From: Bacteroidota bacterium
GTDB taxonomy: Bacteria; Bacteroidota; Bacteroidia; Chitinophagales; Chitinophagaceae
NCBI GenBank assembly: GCA_023423835.1
Contig: JAFAEW010000053.1
Span: forward strand, 23,458 to 87,457
Direction: 5' to 3'
DNA length: 64,000 bases
This document shows positions 25,536 to 35,188 of this stretch, in pieces (the first letter of the stretch is position 1; each line of letters opens with the position of its first letter). The position numbers and the translations under genes were made by a program. A model generated the notes under the pieces. The model was not told where the DNA came from and made no database searches. It worked only from the letters and a program-made list of their open reading frames with translations.

Positions 25536-25580
25536 TCCATCCGTTGTGAAAATGCGATGCTGCATGTTCAAACGGATGGA
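25536..25580. other. long imperfect hairpin in the 25493-25688 gap
   Basis: TCCATCCGTT and AACGGATGGA form a perfect 10-bp stem. It continues after one bulged G through TGAA/TTCA, an A-G mismatch and ATGC/GCAT around a GATGCT loop, for 18 pairs in all. It lies between two small minus-strand genes; toward lower coordinates the minus strand reaches a T-run about 15 nt later. Confidence 0.6.
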
Positions 25581-25688
25581 GTAGCAAAATGACTGTTGAA
25601 TTTCATTTCCTGCGGGAAGGTCAATTCATTGGAACTGTAGAAATAAATGGATGCAGCGACCATCACTCGCCGTTATTGACACTGCAAA

Positions 25689-25952
25689 TCAGGAAAACAG
25701 CTTTCTAAAGCTGATCAGCTCGTGCGATAGCCAGCGATTCACCCTCCAGCCCGATCCCGGCTGATAGGTTTGCACCACTCTTCTTCTTGGATCGTCGGCC
25801 GGCAATCTCGGCAAAAATTTTCCTTTCGTGGTTTCTTCTTTATTTAATTCATACAGATGCAGGGCCATCTTACAGTTTGTATAATACCGGTTTGCCACTT
25901 GAAGATCCTTCTGATGATTGAAAGAAGCAGGAAAGATAGAATTACGGTTCAT
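25689..25952 (-). CDS. small hypothetical protein
   Basis: A protein of 87 residues (MNRNSIFPASFNHQKDLQ...). It is rich in aromatic and basic residues with no signal peptide or hydrophobic helix; the central YYTNCKMALHLYELNKEETTKGKF followed by PRLPADDPRRRV reads as plausible coding sequence. No family is recognised. It stands between two small membrane-protein genes on the same strand. Confidence is limited by its size. Confidence 0.5.
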   Translation of the reverse strand: MNRNSIFPASFNHQKDLQVANRYYTNCKMALHLYELNKEETTKGKFLPRLPADDPRRRVVQTYQPGSGWRVNRWLSHELISFRKLFS

Positions 25953-26097
25953 AAGCACATTTTTTTACAGGTTAAACATTTGATTTACCATTCAGGTCAT
26001 TCAAAAACTGCTACTTTCAAAAGTTCTAATTGCTTTTCTAAGATAAGGTAAACCGGAGGATATAAAAATTAAATTAATGAAAATTGTTTGTTTTCTT

Positions 26098-26367
26098 CTA
26101 ACTCACGTCGGTATCGGTAGTGGTGGTTCTTGTAACCGTTGTTCTGCTGCCGCCGCCTCTTAACAGAGAAATGAGAATCAATAAGACGACGATTCCGCCT
26201 ACGATCCAAACCCAGGGTTCAGCATACCAGTTTGTAACCGATTTGGTGGTGGTTGTAACCGTAGTGCTGCTGCCTCCTTCATCCTGAGCAAAAACAGCGG
26301 TTACAAAAAACGTTAGAAAAATTACCAGGAAGGAAGGCATCTTTGCCAGTTTCATCATTTTTTCCAT
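26098..26367 (-). CDS. small single-pass membrane protein with Thr-rich flanks
   Basis: A protein of 89 residues: a signal peptide (MEKMMKLAKMPSFLVIFLTFFVTAVFAQ), a short Ser/Thr-rich stretch (SSTTVTTTTKS), a transmembrane helix (PWVWIVGGIVVLLILISLL), a Gly-rich turn, and a second Thr-rich tail (SRTTVTRTTTTDTDVS). I placed the start at 26367 because upstream codons to 26739 overlap the divergent FAD oxidase gene and look non-coding. Function unknown. Confidence 0.75.
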   Translation of the reverse strand: MEKMMKLAKMPSFLVIFLTFFVTAVFAQDEGGSSTTVTTTTKSVTNWYAEPWVWIVGGIVVLLILISLLRGGGSRTTVTRTTTTDTDVS

Positions 26368-26570
26368 AACTTTTGTTTTACTTAAAAAAATCGTTTTCAA
26401 TTCGATTAATCCAAAAGATGCGCCAAAAAAACGGGGAAGATTTGCCGGAATATGATATCCAACCTTGCGGGTGACAGTCCGGTCATTCGTGATAAATTGC
26501 GAAAGGCGTTTCCGGTTGACCAACTTTTCCGCACAACTTCTGTTAACTTTACGCTTGCTAATACCATAGC

Positions 26571-29495
26571 ATGAATGAAAAACTAGCAACATTAGCCGAC
26601 ACACTCGAGGGCAGCCTGCATTTTGATCTTGCAATGAAATTGCTTTACGCAACCGATGCTTCCGCTTACCGTGAAATGCCGCTCGCCGTGGCTTTTCCAA
26701 AAAACACCTCAGATATCCATAAACTGATTGCATTTGCAAGAAGGGAAAATTGCGGACTCATTCCCCGTGCAGCGGGTACTTCGCTGGCCGGGCAGGTGGT
26801 GGGAAACGGCATTGTTGTGGATATTTCAAAACACTTCAGGTCCATCCTCGAAGTTAATACGGAAGAGAAGTGGGTGATTGTGCAGCCCGGAGTGATCAGA
26901 GATGAATTAAACCTGGCTTTGAAGCCTTACGGATTATTTTTTGGACCGGAAACTTCCACCGCCAATCGTGCCATGATTGGAGGAATGGTGGGAAATAACA
27001 GTTGCGGATCAAACTCTCTGATTTATGGAAGTACCCGTGAACATGTGCTTTCCTTAGATGCAATTTTAGCTGATGGAAGTGAAACCGTTTTCGGCCCGCT
27101 TGATGTGGAATCTTTTCAGCAGAAATGTGCATTGGAAAACCTCGAAGGAAGCATTTACAGGAATATCAGGCTGTTGTTGGGAAACGACGAAAACCGGCAG
27201 GAAATCGTCAAAGAGTTTCCGAAGCCTTCCATCAGCCGGCGCAATACAGGTTATGCCGTAGATATGTTGTTAAACACCGGGCCTTTTGTGGCAGGAGGAG
27301 AAGATTTCAATTTTTGCAGATTGTTGTGTGGTTCCGAAGGAACGCTTGCATTTGTAACGGCGATAAAGCTCAATCTCGTTGCGCTTTCGCAACTCAAGAC
27401 CGGCCTGCTCTGCGTTCATTTCAACAGTATCGATGAGGCATTACGGGCAAATTTGATCGGCCTTAAATATAATCCTTCGGCGAGCGAATTGATTGATCAC
27501 TATATTCTTGACTGCACTAAGGATAATATTGAACAAAGGAAAAACCGATTTTTCGTACAGGGAGATCCGGCGGCCATTTTAGTGATCGAACTAAGAGGTG
27601 AAGACTTCGAAGCCGTGGTAAAAAAGGCGCAGTCATTGGAAGCGGAAATGAGAGAAAACGGACTCGGCTACCACTTTCCGCTCATCTCCGGAGAGGATAC
27701 CAAAAAAATCTGGTCATTGCGAAAAGCGGGCCTCGGGCTCCTGGGAAACATCAAGGGCGATGATAAACCCGTGCCTGTCATTGAGGATACCGCGGTGGAT
27801 GTGCATGATCTGCCTGAATATATCCGCGAATTCAACCAGATACTTTCAAAATACAGTCTCTACTCCGTTCATTATGCACACGCCGGAAGCGGCGAATTAC
27901 ATCTTCGTCCGATCATCGATCTGAAAACAAAAGAAGGCAACGCTTTATTTCGCATCATTGCGCAGGAAATAGCGATCCTCGTAAAAAAATATCGGGGTTC
28001 GCTGAGCGGCGAACACGGCGACGGAAGACTGAGAGGCGAATTCATCAGGGAAATGGTGGGAAAAAGAAATTACGAATTACTGAGATCAATAAAAGACACC
28101 TGGGATCCGCACAACATTTTCAATCCAAATAAAATCATCGATACGCCTTCGATGAATACGATGTTGCGATATGAACCGGGCGTAAAACCGCGTTCTTTTC
28201 AAACCTATTTCCGCTACGATGGGCAAACGGTTTTGCAACATGCCGAACAATGTAACGGAACTGCTGAATGCAGAAAAACCCATCTTTCAGGCGGAACGAT
28301 GTGCCCGAGTTATATGGCCACCCTAAACGAAAAGGATTCTACCCGCGCAAGAGCAAATGTTTTACGCGAATTCTTAACGCATTCCCGCAAGGAAAATCCG
28401 TTTGACCATCCGGAAATTATGGAAGTTTTAGACCTCTGCCTGAGTTGCAAAGCCTGCAAATCGGAATGCCCGTCAAATGTGGATATGGCAAAACTGAAAG
28501 CAGAATTTTTACAGCACTATCATGACGCAAACGGCGTTCCTTTCAGAAGCAGAATCATTGCGAATTTCAACCGCAGTTCCGCCCTTGCTTCCGTTTTCCC
28601 GCAATTCTATAATTTCCTTATTACCACAAAGCCGTTTAGTATCTGGATAAAGAAAATTTCAGGGTTTGCGGTTGAGCGCTCTCTGCCAAAGCTTCACAAG
28701 ACGACGGTTAAAAAATGGTACTTAAATCATCCTGAAAAATCGAGAAGTTCAACTGCTAAAACCGTTTATTTATTTTGTGATGAATTCACCAATTACAGCG
28801 ATACACCCATCGGGATCAAATCGGTTTTATTACTCCAACAACTGGGTTACAATGTAATCATTCCCGATCATGAAGAAAGCGGCCGGGCATGGCTTTCTAA
28901 AGGAATGATAAAGGAGGCCAAAAAGATCATCCGAAAAAATATTTCGGTTTTGAGTACCCTAATTTCCGCCGAAACGCCGCTCATCGGCATTGAACCGTCC
29001 GCAATTTTAGCACTGCGGGATGAATATCCTGATCTTGCCGATGACGACCAGCTCGAAGCTGCCAAAGAACTGGCAAAGAATGTCTTTCTCATCGACGAGT
29101 TTCTCGCAACTGAAATTGAAAAAGGAAACATCAAGGCAGATCAGTTTACGCAGGATAAACGCACCCTGTTGTTGCACGGACATTGCCAGCAAAAGGCACT
29201 TTCTTCGATTTTATTTACTGAAAAGATTTTGTCGCTCCCAACGAATTATTCCGTTATAATTATTCCCTCCGGTTGTTGTGGAATGGCCGGTTCTTTCGGA
29301 TATGAAAAAGAGCATTATGATCTGTCGATGAAGATCGGCGAACTTGTGTTATTTCCTGCGGTCAGAAACGCAAAAGAGGATCAGATCATCGTTGCTCCCG
29401 GAACAAGTTGCCGGCATCAGATCAAAGATGGAACTGCAAGAAGTTCGCAGCATCCGGTTGAAGTTTTATACGATGCCGTTTTGAAAACCGGTTAA
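26571..29495 (+). CDS. FAD-linked oxidase fused to an Fe-S / CCG domain protein (YdiJ/GlcDF-like)
   Basis: A protein of 974 residues. Residues ~35-200 are the FAD_binding_4 (PCMH) domain (LIPRAAGTSLAGQVVGNGIVVDIS; MIGGMVGNNSCGSNSLIYG), ~250-530 the FAD-oxidase C-terminal domain (ELHLRPIID, SGEHGDGRLRGEFI). A ferredoxin-like segment follows with Cys ligands CNGTAEC (561, 567), Cys578 and CLSCKACKSECP (623, 626, 629, 633). At the C-terminus is a CCG-type redox domain (IPSGCCGMAGSFGYE). This matches large D-2-hydroxyacid (D-lactate or 2-hydroxyglutarate) dehydrogenases that pass electrons to the quinone pool; the substrate is unknown. Confidence 0.92.
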   Translation: MNEKLATLADTLEGSLHFDLAMKLLYATDASAYREMPLAVAFPKNTSDIHKLIAFARRENCGLIPRAAGTSLAGQVVGNGIVVDISKHFRSILEVNTEEKWVIVQPGVIRDELNLALKPYGLFFGPETSTANRAMIGGMVGNNSCGSNSLIYGSTREHVLSLDAILADGSETVFGPLDVESFQQKCALENLEGSIYRNIRLLLGNDENRQEIVKEFPKPSISRRNTGYAVDMLLNTGPFVAGGEDFNFCRLLCGSEGTLAFVTAIKLNLVALSQLKTGLLCVHFNSIDEALRANLIGLKYNPSASELIDHYILDCTKDNIEQRKNRFFVQGDPAAILVIELRGEDFEAVVKKAQSLEAEMRENGLGYHFPLISGEDTKKIWSLRKAGLGLLGNIKGDDKPVPVIEDTAVDVHDLPEYIREFNQILSKYSLYSVHYAHAGSGELHLRPIIDLKTKEGNALFRIIAQEIAILVKKYRGSLSGEHGDGRLRGEFIREMVGKRNYELLRSIKDTWDPHNIFNPNKIIDTPSMNTMLRYEPGVKPRSFQTYFRYDGQTVLQHAEQCNGTAECRKTHLSGGTMCPSYMATLNEKDSTRARANVLREFLTHSRKENPFDHPEIMEVLDLCLSCKACKSECPSNVDMAKLKAEFLQHYHDANGVPFRSRIIANFNRSSALASVFPQFYNFLITTKPFSIWIKKISGFAVERSLPKLHKTTVKKWYLNHPEKSRSSTAKTVYLFCDEFTNYSDTPIGIKSVLLLQQLGYNVIIPDHEESGRAWLSKGMIKEAKKIIRKNISVLSTLISAETPLIGIEPSAILALRDEYPDLADDDQLEAAKELAKNVFLIDEFLATEIEKGNIKADQFTQDKRTLLLHGHCQQKALSSILFTEKILSLPTNYSVIIIPSGCCGMAGSFGYEKEHYDLSMKIGELVLFPAVRNAKEDQIIVAPGTSCRHQIKDGTARSSQHPVEVLYDAVLKTG

Positions 29496-29520
29496 GAATT
29501 TATCCCGCCATAATATACGA

Positions 29521-30981
29521 TCACTCATAATAAGCCGGCACCCGGTAGATGGGACTCCAATCGAAGCAGAACAGTTTGTACCAGTCTCTCTGTATGGCCG
29601 ATCCGAGATCGCCTTTCTTATTCAGTTCTTTGATCGTTTCGCCATGGTAATGCGTAAGATAACCGGCTGTCCGGTTGTCGGATTGTGTAGTGGTGATAAA
29701 ATTTTCCATGTTATCAAAACCGGCAAACCAATTCGTTTCTTCAATTACCAATGGCCGGTCGGTTTGATTGTTGTTTACAAAGGCGAAAGACTCGTTCATT
29801 TTACCTTCTTCGGGATAAAGATGGGCACTGTTATAATCAAGCAGATCGTTGAATTTTGTAATCACTCCCAATGCAATGAAACCAACGGTTAAAGGCGTTC
29901 TGCTGTCTTCTGACCGTATAGCCGTTTTTAAGGTTTCTATCCAACTCCGTGTCACCGTTTCCCAGGATCTTCCCCTTGGAGTACGGGTGATATATTGCAC
30001 GAAATAGTAACCGCCATAATCCTCGCCCGGAAGCCAGATATCGGTTTTTTTGGTGGGAGTTACCGGTTCATTCATCAGGTTATAGGCGAAAACATTGTTG
30101 TAATTCTTACCAACCGCTGCTACGGCTTTCCAAAATACTGCCTGCGTTTTCCATCGCTCCTCCTCATTCATCTGATCGTACCAGGCCGGAGAATCCTCTT
30201 TAATGTAGCTGCACAAACCGGTGATATCGAGATACAGTCCATAAGTTCCGGCAAATTCAATGAGTTCAGCAAGCCGCCCTAGTGCCCGTTGATCCGGCGT
30301 TTCCGCATCTGTCATAAACCGGTTATATTGCAAGTGAATGCGAATGAGATTCAGCCCCAACGCTTTCATTTCCCTGAAATCCTGTTTGATGATTTCCCAG
30401 TTTTTTTCGTCATACCAGTTGTCGTCGATCAGTCGAAGTTCATTGGTATTGGTATAATTGACTCCCCATGGAATAAACGGATGTCCTGCCGCATCGATAA
30501 AGCCTTTTCCATTTACACTTACAGGCGAAAGTTGATAGGTTCGTTCCTTAGCCGTAGTGTTGAAATAAAGCGGCAACCCGAGATAGGTTGAGGGAGAAAC
30601 AGAATTTCCTGTTATTGAAACGGCGCCGGGAAGGCGAAGAAATACACGTGTAACATAACTGTTCTTTTTCAACCTGAAGGTTTGCGTGGATGTTTTCTTA
30701 CCCGTGCGGACCTGAGCGCTCAGGTTTACGTCTTGCTCAAGCTTCAGGGCAGTAGCCGGATCGGTATCTGCACTGATCCAAAATGCGATCTCATAATTAT
30801 TACTGTTGTTTTTAACGGGATCGAGCTTGTAAACAACGGCATTCACCCTGTATTCACTTACAGCTACCTGTTGTTCTGCGGCAACATCGCTTTTAATTAG
30901 GTTTAAACTTTCTTTCTTGCAGGAAAAAAACAACATGGTACAAGCCGTCAGCAAAAGGTACCGCAATGGAGCATTCGTCAT
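29521..30981 (-). CDS. GH5-like glycoside hydrolase lipoprotein
   Basis: A protein of 486 residues. Signal peptide with lipobox (LLTACTMLFFSCKK) is followed by an N-terminal beta-sandwich-like region (~30-165). A (beta/alpha)8 hydrolase then begins at VNGKGFIDAAGHPFIPWGVNYTN. LMNEP carries the general acid/base Glu; LVIEETNWF carries the candidate nucleophile Glu near the end of the barrel. GLNLIRIHLQYNRFM is typical of GH5/cellulase-fold enzymes. It points outward from the cell as an outer-membrane lipoprotein; the substrate (mannan, glucan or other) is not readable. Convergent with the FAD oxidase, 25 bp apart. Confidence 0.82.
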   Translation of the reverse strand: MTNAPLRYLLLTACTMLFFSCKKESLNLIKSDVAAEQQVAVSEYRVNAVVYKLDPVKNNSNNYEIAFWISADTDPATALKLEQDVNLSAQVRTGKKTSTQTFRLKKNSYVTRVFLRLPGAVSITGNSVSPSTYLGLPLYFNTTAKERTYQLSPVSVNGKGFIDAAGHPFIPWGVNYTNTNELRLIDDNWYDEKNWEIIKQDFREMKALGLNLIRIHLQYNRFMTDAETPDQRALGRLAELIEFAGTYGLYLDITGLCSYIKEDSPAWYDQMNEEERWKTQAVFWKAVAAVGKNYNNVFAYNLMNEPVTPTKKTDIWLPGEDYGGYYFVQYITRTPRGRSWETVTRSWIETLKTAIRSEDSRTPLTVGFIALGVITKFNDLLDYNSAHLYPEEGKMNESFAFVNNNQTDRPLVIEETNWFAGFDNMENFITTTQSDNRTAGYLTHYHGETIKELNKKGDLGSAIQRDWYKLFCFDWSPIYRVPAYYE

Positions 30982-31098
30982 GAGCAAAGTTTGGATGGAT
31001 GGTTAAATTTTCAAATTCCCTTCAAATATAGAAAATGTGACTGATTCGACATCCACTTAAAGTAGGCTTCACCGTAACGGGAGAAAAGCCGAAATTGC

Positions 31099-31737
31099 TT
31101 ACTCCACCTCAGACACACCGCCGGAAACGGCAAATTTCATCGCGTCGGCCGGCCCGATGTCCGGCAACAACCGTATCTTGTCTTTGGGAACAAAATACGT
31201 AATGCCCGTGATGGCATAAGAAAGCGGCACATAAACGGTGGCATGGTCAACTAAATTAAAATCGGCTGCAGATTCGTGTGTAACGAATCCTATTCGCCAC
31301 ACATCATTTCCATCCACATTTACCAGTGCCGGAACATTAAACTTGCGTTTATTTCCCATGAAAGCCTCGAGAAAATCTTTTACAGACTTATAGATTAGTT
31401 TGATGCCCGGAGTTCTTTCCAAGACATTGTCGAGCAGTTCTACCAGCCAACTCAGTACATAGGTCCCGGAAAACCGTCCCACCAAAAAAACAATGAGGAT
31501 GACGAGAATAAACCCGAGGCCGGGAATTGCCGTGATAATGTCGTCAATATTATTGCTCAGCCATTCCGGAAAAAGCACTTCAATAATATTCGGAAGTAAA
31601 TTGTCAATGGTAATAAACAGCCATAAAACTGCATAGATCGTTATTCCAACCGGCGCAATCACTGCTAATCCCTGTATAAAATATTGCAACAGTTTTTTAA
31701 AATCCAATTTATTCCGGTTGCCATTCATCTTGCCCAT
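31099..31737 (-). CDS. DUF502 membrane protein
   Basis: A protein of 212 residues with two N-terminal transmembrane segments (LAVIAPVGITIYAVLWLFI and AIPGLGFILVILIVFLVGRF). Then comes a soluble region with the DUF502 hallmarks ERTPGIKLIYKSVKDFLEAF, VWRIGFVTHES and VYVPLSYAITGITYFVPKDKI. The family is widespread with no settled function. Stand-alone gene. Confidence 0.88.
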   Translation of the reverse strand: MGKMNGNRNKLDFKKLLQYFIQGLAVIAPVGITIYAVLWLFITIDNLLPNIIEVLFPEWLSNNIDDIITAIPGLGFILVILIVFLVGRFSGTYVLSWLVELLDNVLERTPGIKLIYKSVKDFLEAFMGNKRKFNVPALVNVDGNDVWRIGFVTHESAADFNLVDHATVYVPLSYAITGITYFVPKDKIRLLPDIGPADAMKFAVSGGVSEVE

Positions 31738-31926
31738 ATTTCAGTGTTTCAACAAAGTAAATAACTATCGGGCAAATTATCTGACTTGGTCCATTCAGAA
31801 ATTCCTCCGGTTTTCATGGCCGATTCATCGTTCCATTCATTATCCGATCTTTTACGGACTGCCGCTTTCTGCTTACCGTTTATAAAAAAAACATTCAAGA
31901 AACTTAAAAATCTTTCTGAGTTTCCA

Positions 31927-31934
31927 TAGTTTTG
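31927..31934 (+). promoter_or_regulatory. efflux operon -7 box
   Basis: TAGTTTTG matches TAnnTTTG; the TetR ATG at 31956 follows after 21 nt. It is the likely promoter of the four-gene tetR-tolC-MFP-RND operon. Confidence 0.45.
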
Positions 31935-31955
31935 TCTCCGCCTTTTTCAAAATTG

Positions 31956-32585
31956 ATGGAAATGAAGGAAAGAATACAGCAAAAAGCGAGGGAACTTTTT
32001 TTACGTTATGGCTTCCGTTCTGTAAAAATGGATGACATTTCAAAGGAATTGGGAATCAGCAAAAAAACCGTTTACCAGTATTTTTCAGATAAAGATGGAT
32101 TGGTGGAAGCGATTATGCTATCCGAAATGGCGCAAATGCAAAAAAACCTTAGCGAAGAGTACCTCGCAAAGGACGCAATTGATGCATTGTTTAAAAACAT
32201 GCTCAGCTTTGAATGTCAGATCGACAGCCTGAATCCGGACATTCTCACCGATCTGGAAAAATGTTATCCCGGAACATTTCAGAAATTCAGACAATTTAAG
32301 TTCGACGTTCTTTTGGAAGCGGTAAAAACCAATTTAATGAGAGGAGTGGACGAGGGATTGTTCCGTCCGGAAATAGATGTGGACATTATCTCCAAGTTCA
32401 GGCTGGAATCGGCGTTCTGCATTTTCAACCCTGAACTGTTTCCCTACGGTAAATATGGACTCATGGATGTGGCAAAGGAAATCTTTATGTTGTTCATTCA
32501 TGGCATTGTTACACAGAAAGGTAGAGCACTCTTGAATCAATACATGCAAAAACAACTTACACAATTAGAAAAATCAGAAAGATGA
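31956..32585 (+). CDS. TetR-family regulator of the efflux operon
   Basis: A protein of 209 residues. The N-terminal TetR helix-turn-helix is clear: RIQQKARELFLRYGFRSVKMDDISKELGISKKTVYQYFSDKDGLVEAI. The rest is a ligand-binding helical domain. Its stop overlaps the tolC-type start (ATGA), so it heads the efflux operon and probably represses it in response to an exported compound. ATG at 31962 is an alternative start. Confidence 0.92.
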   Translation: MEMKERIQQKARELFLRYGFRSVKMDDISKELGISKKTVYQYFSDKDGLVEAIMLSEMAQMQKNLSEEYLAKDAIDALFKNMLSFECQIDSLNPDILTDLEKCYPGTFQKFRQFKFDVLLEAVKTNLMRGVDEGLFRPEIDVDIISKFRLESAFCIFNPELFPYGKYGLMDVAKEIFMLFIHGIVTQKGRALLNQYMQKQLTQLEKSER

Positions 32586-33991
32586 AACGCACCATTGCAC
32601 TGGCTTTATTGGCAGCAACTGTTTTAACGATACCGGCGTTTGCGCAAAAAGATACGGCCATTCATATACATAATTTTTCTTTACAGGAATGTGTTGACTA
32701 CGGAATGAAGCACAACGAGCAGGTGAAAGAAGCGATGCTCGATTATAAAATTCAGGAGCAGGTAAACCGTGGAATCACTGCTGCTGCCTTTCCGCAGGTT
32801 AACGGCGTTATCGGATCTACCTATTTTCCCAACGTTACCGTTCAAAGTTTTCCCAACTTCATTGGTGCCGCCGTATATGGCGTACTGGAAGCCGAAGGTG
32901 TGAAAGGAGCTAATGGTCAACCTATTGTTGCTCCATCAGATTTTGGATTAATAAATGCGGCATTCGGAACAAAATGGTCAGCAAATGCAGGCGTGAGTCT
33001 AAGCCAGTTATTATTCGACGGACAGGTATTTGTAGGATTACAGGCGAGGCAAACTTCACTCGACTTCAGAAATAAGGCGGTGGATGTTACAGCAGAAAAC
33101 ATCAAGGTAAACATCTATAAAATCTATTACCAGCTTGTGGTGAGTAAAACGCAGATTGAGCAGTTCGATGCCAATATTGCCCGGCTCGAAAAATTATTGC
33201 ACGACACAAAGGTTTTATATGAAAATGGCTTCGCAGAAAAGCTTGATATCGACAAAGTGACCGTTCAGCTAACGAATTTACAAACCGAAAAGGCGTCGGC
33301 TTTAAACCAAATCAACAATGGATATTTGGGATTGAAAGTTCTCATCGGAATGCCCGTTCAGGACACACTGATTTTAACCGACAACATTTCGGAATCGGAA
33401 ATCAAACGCGGATTGTTGAACGACGACATTTACCAGTATGGCGACAGAAACGATTTTCAATACCTGATGTTGGCCAGAAAACTCAATCAGTACAATATCA
33501 AACGTTATAAATTAACAAAGCTTCCAACCGTTGCACTGGCGGGTAATTATTCAAAAATGGCGCAACGGAATGAATTCAGTTTTTTCGGAAAAGGAGAATG
33601 GTTCAGCAGTTCTTATATCGGACTAAATATCAACATTCCTATTTTCAGCGGATTTGCGAAAGATGCGAGCATCCGGCAGGCGCAGCTTGAGTTACAGAAA
33701 ACTGATATGCAGTTGGAACAACTGAAACTGAACATCGACAACGAAGTTCAGGCAGCGACCAACAATTTTAGAAATGCTATTTCTATTCTCGACTTTCAGA
33801 AACAAAATATGAACCTGGCGCGGTCTGTTTACGACCAGTCTAAGAAAAAATATGAGATCGGTACCGGATCAAACCTAGAGATTACAAATGCTCAGGCCGA
33901 TCTTAGAGTGGCTGAAAGCAATTATACTACCGCAATGTATAATGCGATTGTAGCGAAAATTGATTATTTAAAAGCAATAGGAAAATTATAA
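32582..33991 (+). CDS. TolC-family outer-membrane efflux protein
   Basis: A protein of 469 residues with a signal peptide (MKRTIALALLAATVLTIPAFAQ), then two long helical hairpin repeats of the outer-membrane-factor family. Evidence: LQECVDYGMKHNEQVKEAMLDYKIQEQ at the start, and in the second half IQYLMLARKLNQ-like and QLELQKTDMQLEQLKLNIDNEVQAATNNFRNA helices, ending LRVAESNYTTAMYNAIVAKIDYLKAIGKL. It forms the exit duct for the RND pump; its stop is 1 bp before the adaptor gene. Confidence 0.93.
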   Translation: MKRTIALALLAATVLTIPAFAQKDTAIHIHNFSLQECVDYGMKHNEQVKEAMLDYKIQEQVNRGITAAAFPQVNGVIGSTYFPNVTVQSFPNFIGAAVYGVLEAEGVKGANGQPIVAPSDFGLINAAFGTKWSANAGVSLSQLLFDGQVFVGLQARQTSLDFRNKAVDVTAENIKVNIYKIYYQLVVSKTQIEQFDANIARLEKLLHDTKVLYENGFAEKLDIDKVTVQLTNLQTEKASALNQINNGYLGLKVLIGMPVQDTLILTDNISESEIKRGLLNDDIYQYGDRNDFQYLMLARKLNQYNIKRYKLTKLPTVALAGNYSKMAQRNEFSFFGKGEWFSSSYIGLNINIPIFSGFAKDASIRQAQLELQKTDMQLEQLKLNIDNEVQAATNNFRNAISILDFQKQNMNLARSVYDQSKKKYEIGTGSNLEITNAQADLRVAESNYTTAMYNAIVAKIDYLKAIGKL

Positions 33992-33992
33992 A

Positions 33993-35153
33993 ATGAAACA
34001 TATGCAAGCAATCTATAAATTATTTGCCGTATCATTTCTGCTCGTATCGGTGTCGTGCAATAATGCATCGGGTCCGCTGGCAGAAAAAAAAGCAGAGCTG
34101 GAAAAATTAAAAGGTCAGCAGGAGAAACTCAACGCCGATATTACAAAACTGGAAACCGAAATTGCAAAGCTTGATCCCGCTTCTGTGGCCGAAAAAGCAA
34201 AGCTCGTTTCATTGTTTGAAGTTTCAAAGGATTCATTTTCCCATTATATTGATCTTCAGGGAACCGTTGAATCGGAAAACATTTCTTATGTCGCTCCAAG
34301 AAATGGACAGGGTGGCGTGGTAAGAGCAATTTATGTAAAGCAGGGCGATCGCGTGCAGAAAGGCCAGTTATTGCTCACGCTGGATAATGCGATCTATCAG
34401 AAAAATATGGCTCAACTGAAGACCCAGCTCGCCTATGCGGAGGATCTCTACCGCCGTCAAAAAAACCTGTGGGATCAGCAGATCGGAACAGAATTGCAGG
34501 TGGTGCAGGCAAAGAATAATGTGGATCAGATCAAAAATCAGATGGCGCTCGCCCAGGAACAGCTCGATATGACAAGGATCTATGCTGATGTTTCCGGCGT
34601 TGCGGATCAGGTGAATGTGAAAGTGGGAGAGTTTTTTACCGGCACAGCAGGTTTAACGCCACAAATCAGAATTGTAAACAACAATAATCTCAAGGTGACC
34701 ACCCAGGTACCTGAAAACTATATGCAGAATGTTTCGGTAGGAACAAAGGTGATTATCTCTCTTCCCGATATCGGGAAAACCTTCAATAGTACCATTTCAG
34801 TGGCCGGAAAACTCATCGATCCTACTACAAGAGCTTTCTATGTGGAAGCAAAACTTCCCGCCGATAAAGATCTCCGGGCAAATCAGATTGCACTCGTTAA
34901 GATACTCGATTATTTCAATGCAAATGCCGTTACCGCTCCACTCAATACCGTTCAAACCGATGAAGAAGGAAAATTTATCATGGTGGCCGTAAATGAAAAC
35001 GGAAAACTTATCGCAAAGAAAAAACACGTACAGATCGGACAGCTAAACGGAAACAGAATTGAAATTAAAAGTGGCTTGGAACCGGGCGATAAAGTGATCA
35101 ACGAAGGCTTTCAATCGGTTTATGAAGGCCAGTTGTTAACCGTTCAGGCATAA
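33993..35153 (+). CDS. RND efflux periplasmic adaptor (membrane-fusion) lipoprotein
   Basis: A protein of 386 residues: lipoprotein signal (FAVSFLLVSVSCNN), a coiled-coil segment rich in Glu/Lys (AELEKLKGQQEKLNADITKLETEIAKLDP), then lipoyl/barrel-sandwich and beta-barrel domains (YVKQGDRVQKGQLLLTLDN; LKVTTQVPENYMQNVSVGTKVIISLPDIG; FQSVYEGQLLTVQA at the end). It bridges the inner-membrane RND pump and the TolC duct. The extra N-terminal coiled coil is longer than in AcrA-type adaptors. Confidence 0.93.
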   Translation: MKHMQAIYKLFAVSFLLVSVSCNNASGPLAEKKAELEKLKGQQEKLNADITKLETEIAKLDPASVAEKAKLVSLFEVSKDSFSHYIDLQGTVESENISYVAPRNGQGGVVRAIYVKQGDRVQKGQLLLTLDNAIYQKNMAQLKTQLAYAEDLYRRQKNLWDQQIGTELQVVQAKNNVDQIKNQMALAQEQLDMTRIYADVSGVADQVNVKVGEFFTGTAGLTPQIRIVNNNNLKVTTQVPENYMQNVSVGTKVIISLPDIGKTFNSTISVAGKLIDPTTRAFYVEAKLPADKDLRANQIALVKILDYFNANAVTAPLNTVQTDEEGKFIMVAVNENGKLIAKKKHVQIGQLNGNRIEIKSGLEPGDKVINEGFQSVYEGQLLTVQA

Positions 35154-35188
35154 CAAAAAAAGCATCTCAGATTTCTATAACTTATTTT

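Noticed and set aside
25589..25708. 39-codon plus-strand frame MTVEFHFLREGQFIGTVEIN...
   Set aside because: Looks somewhat protein-like but overlaps the end of the opposing small gene and has no promoter box or other support.
31932..31955. Earlier start for the TetR gene at TTG 31932
   Set aside because: It would begin inside the promoter -7 box (TAGTTTTG, 31927-31934); ATG at 31956 fits better.
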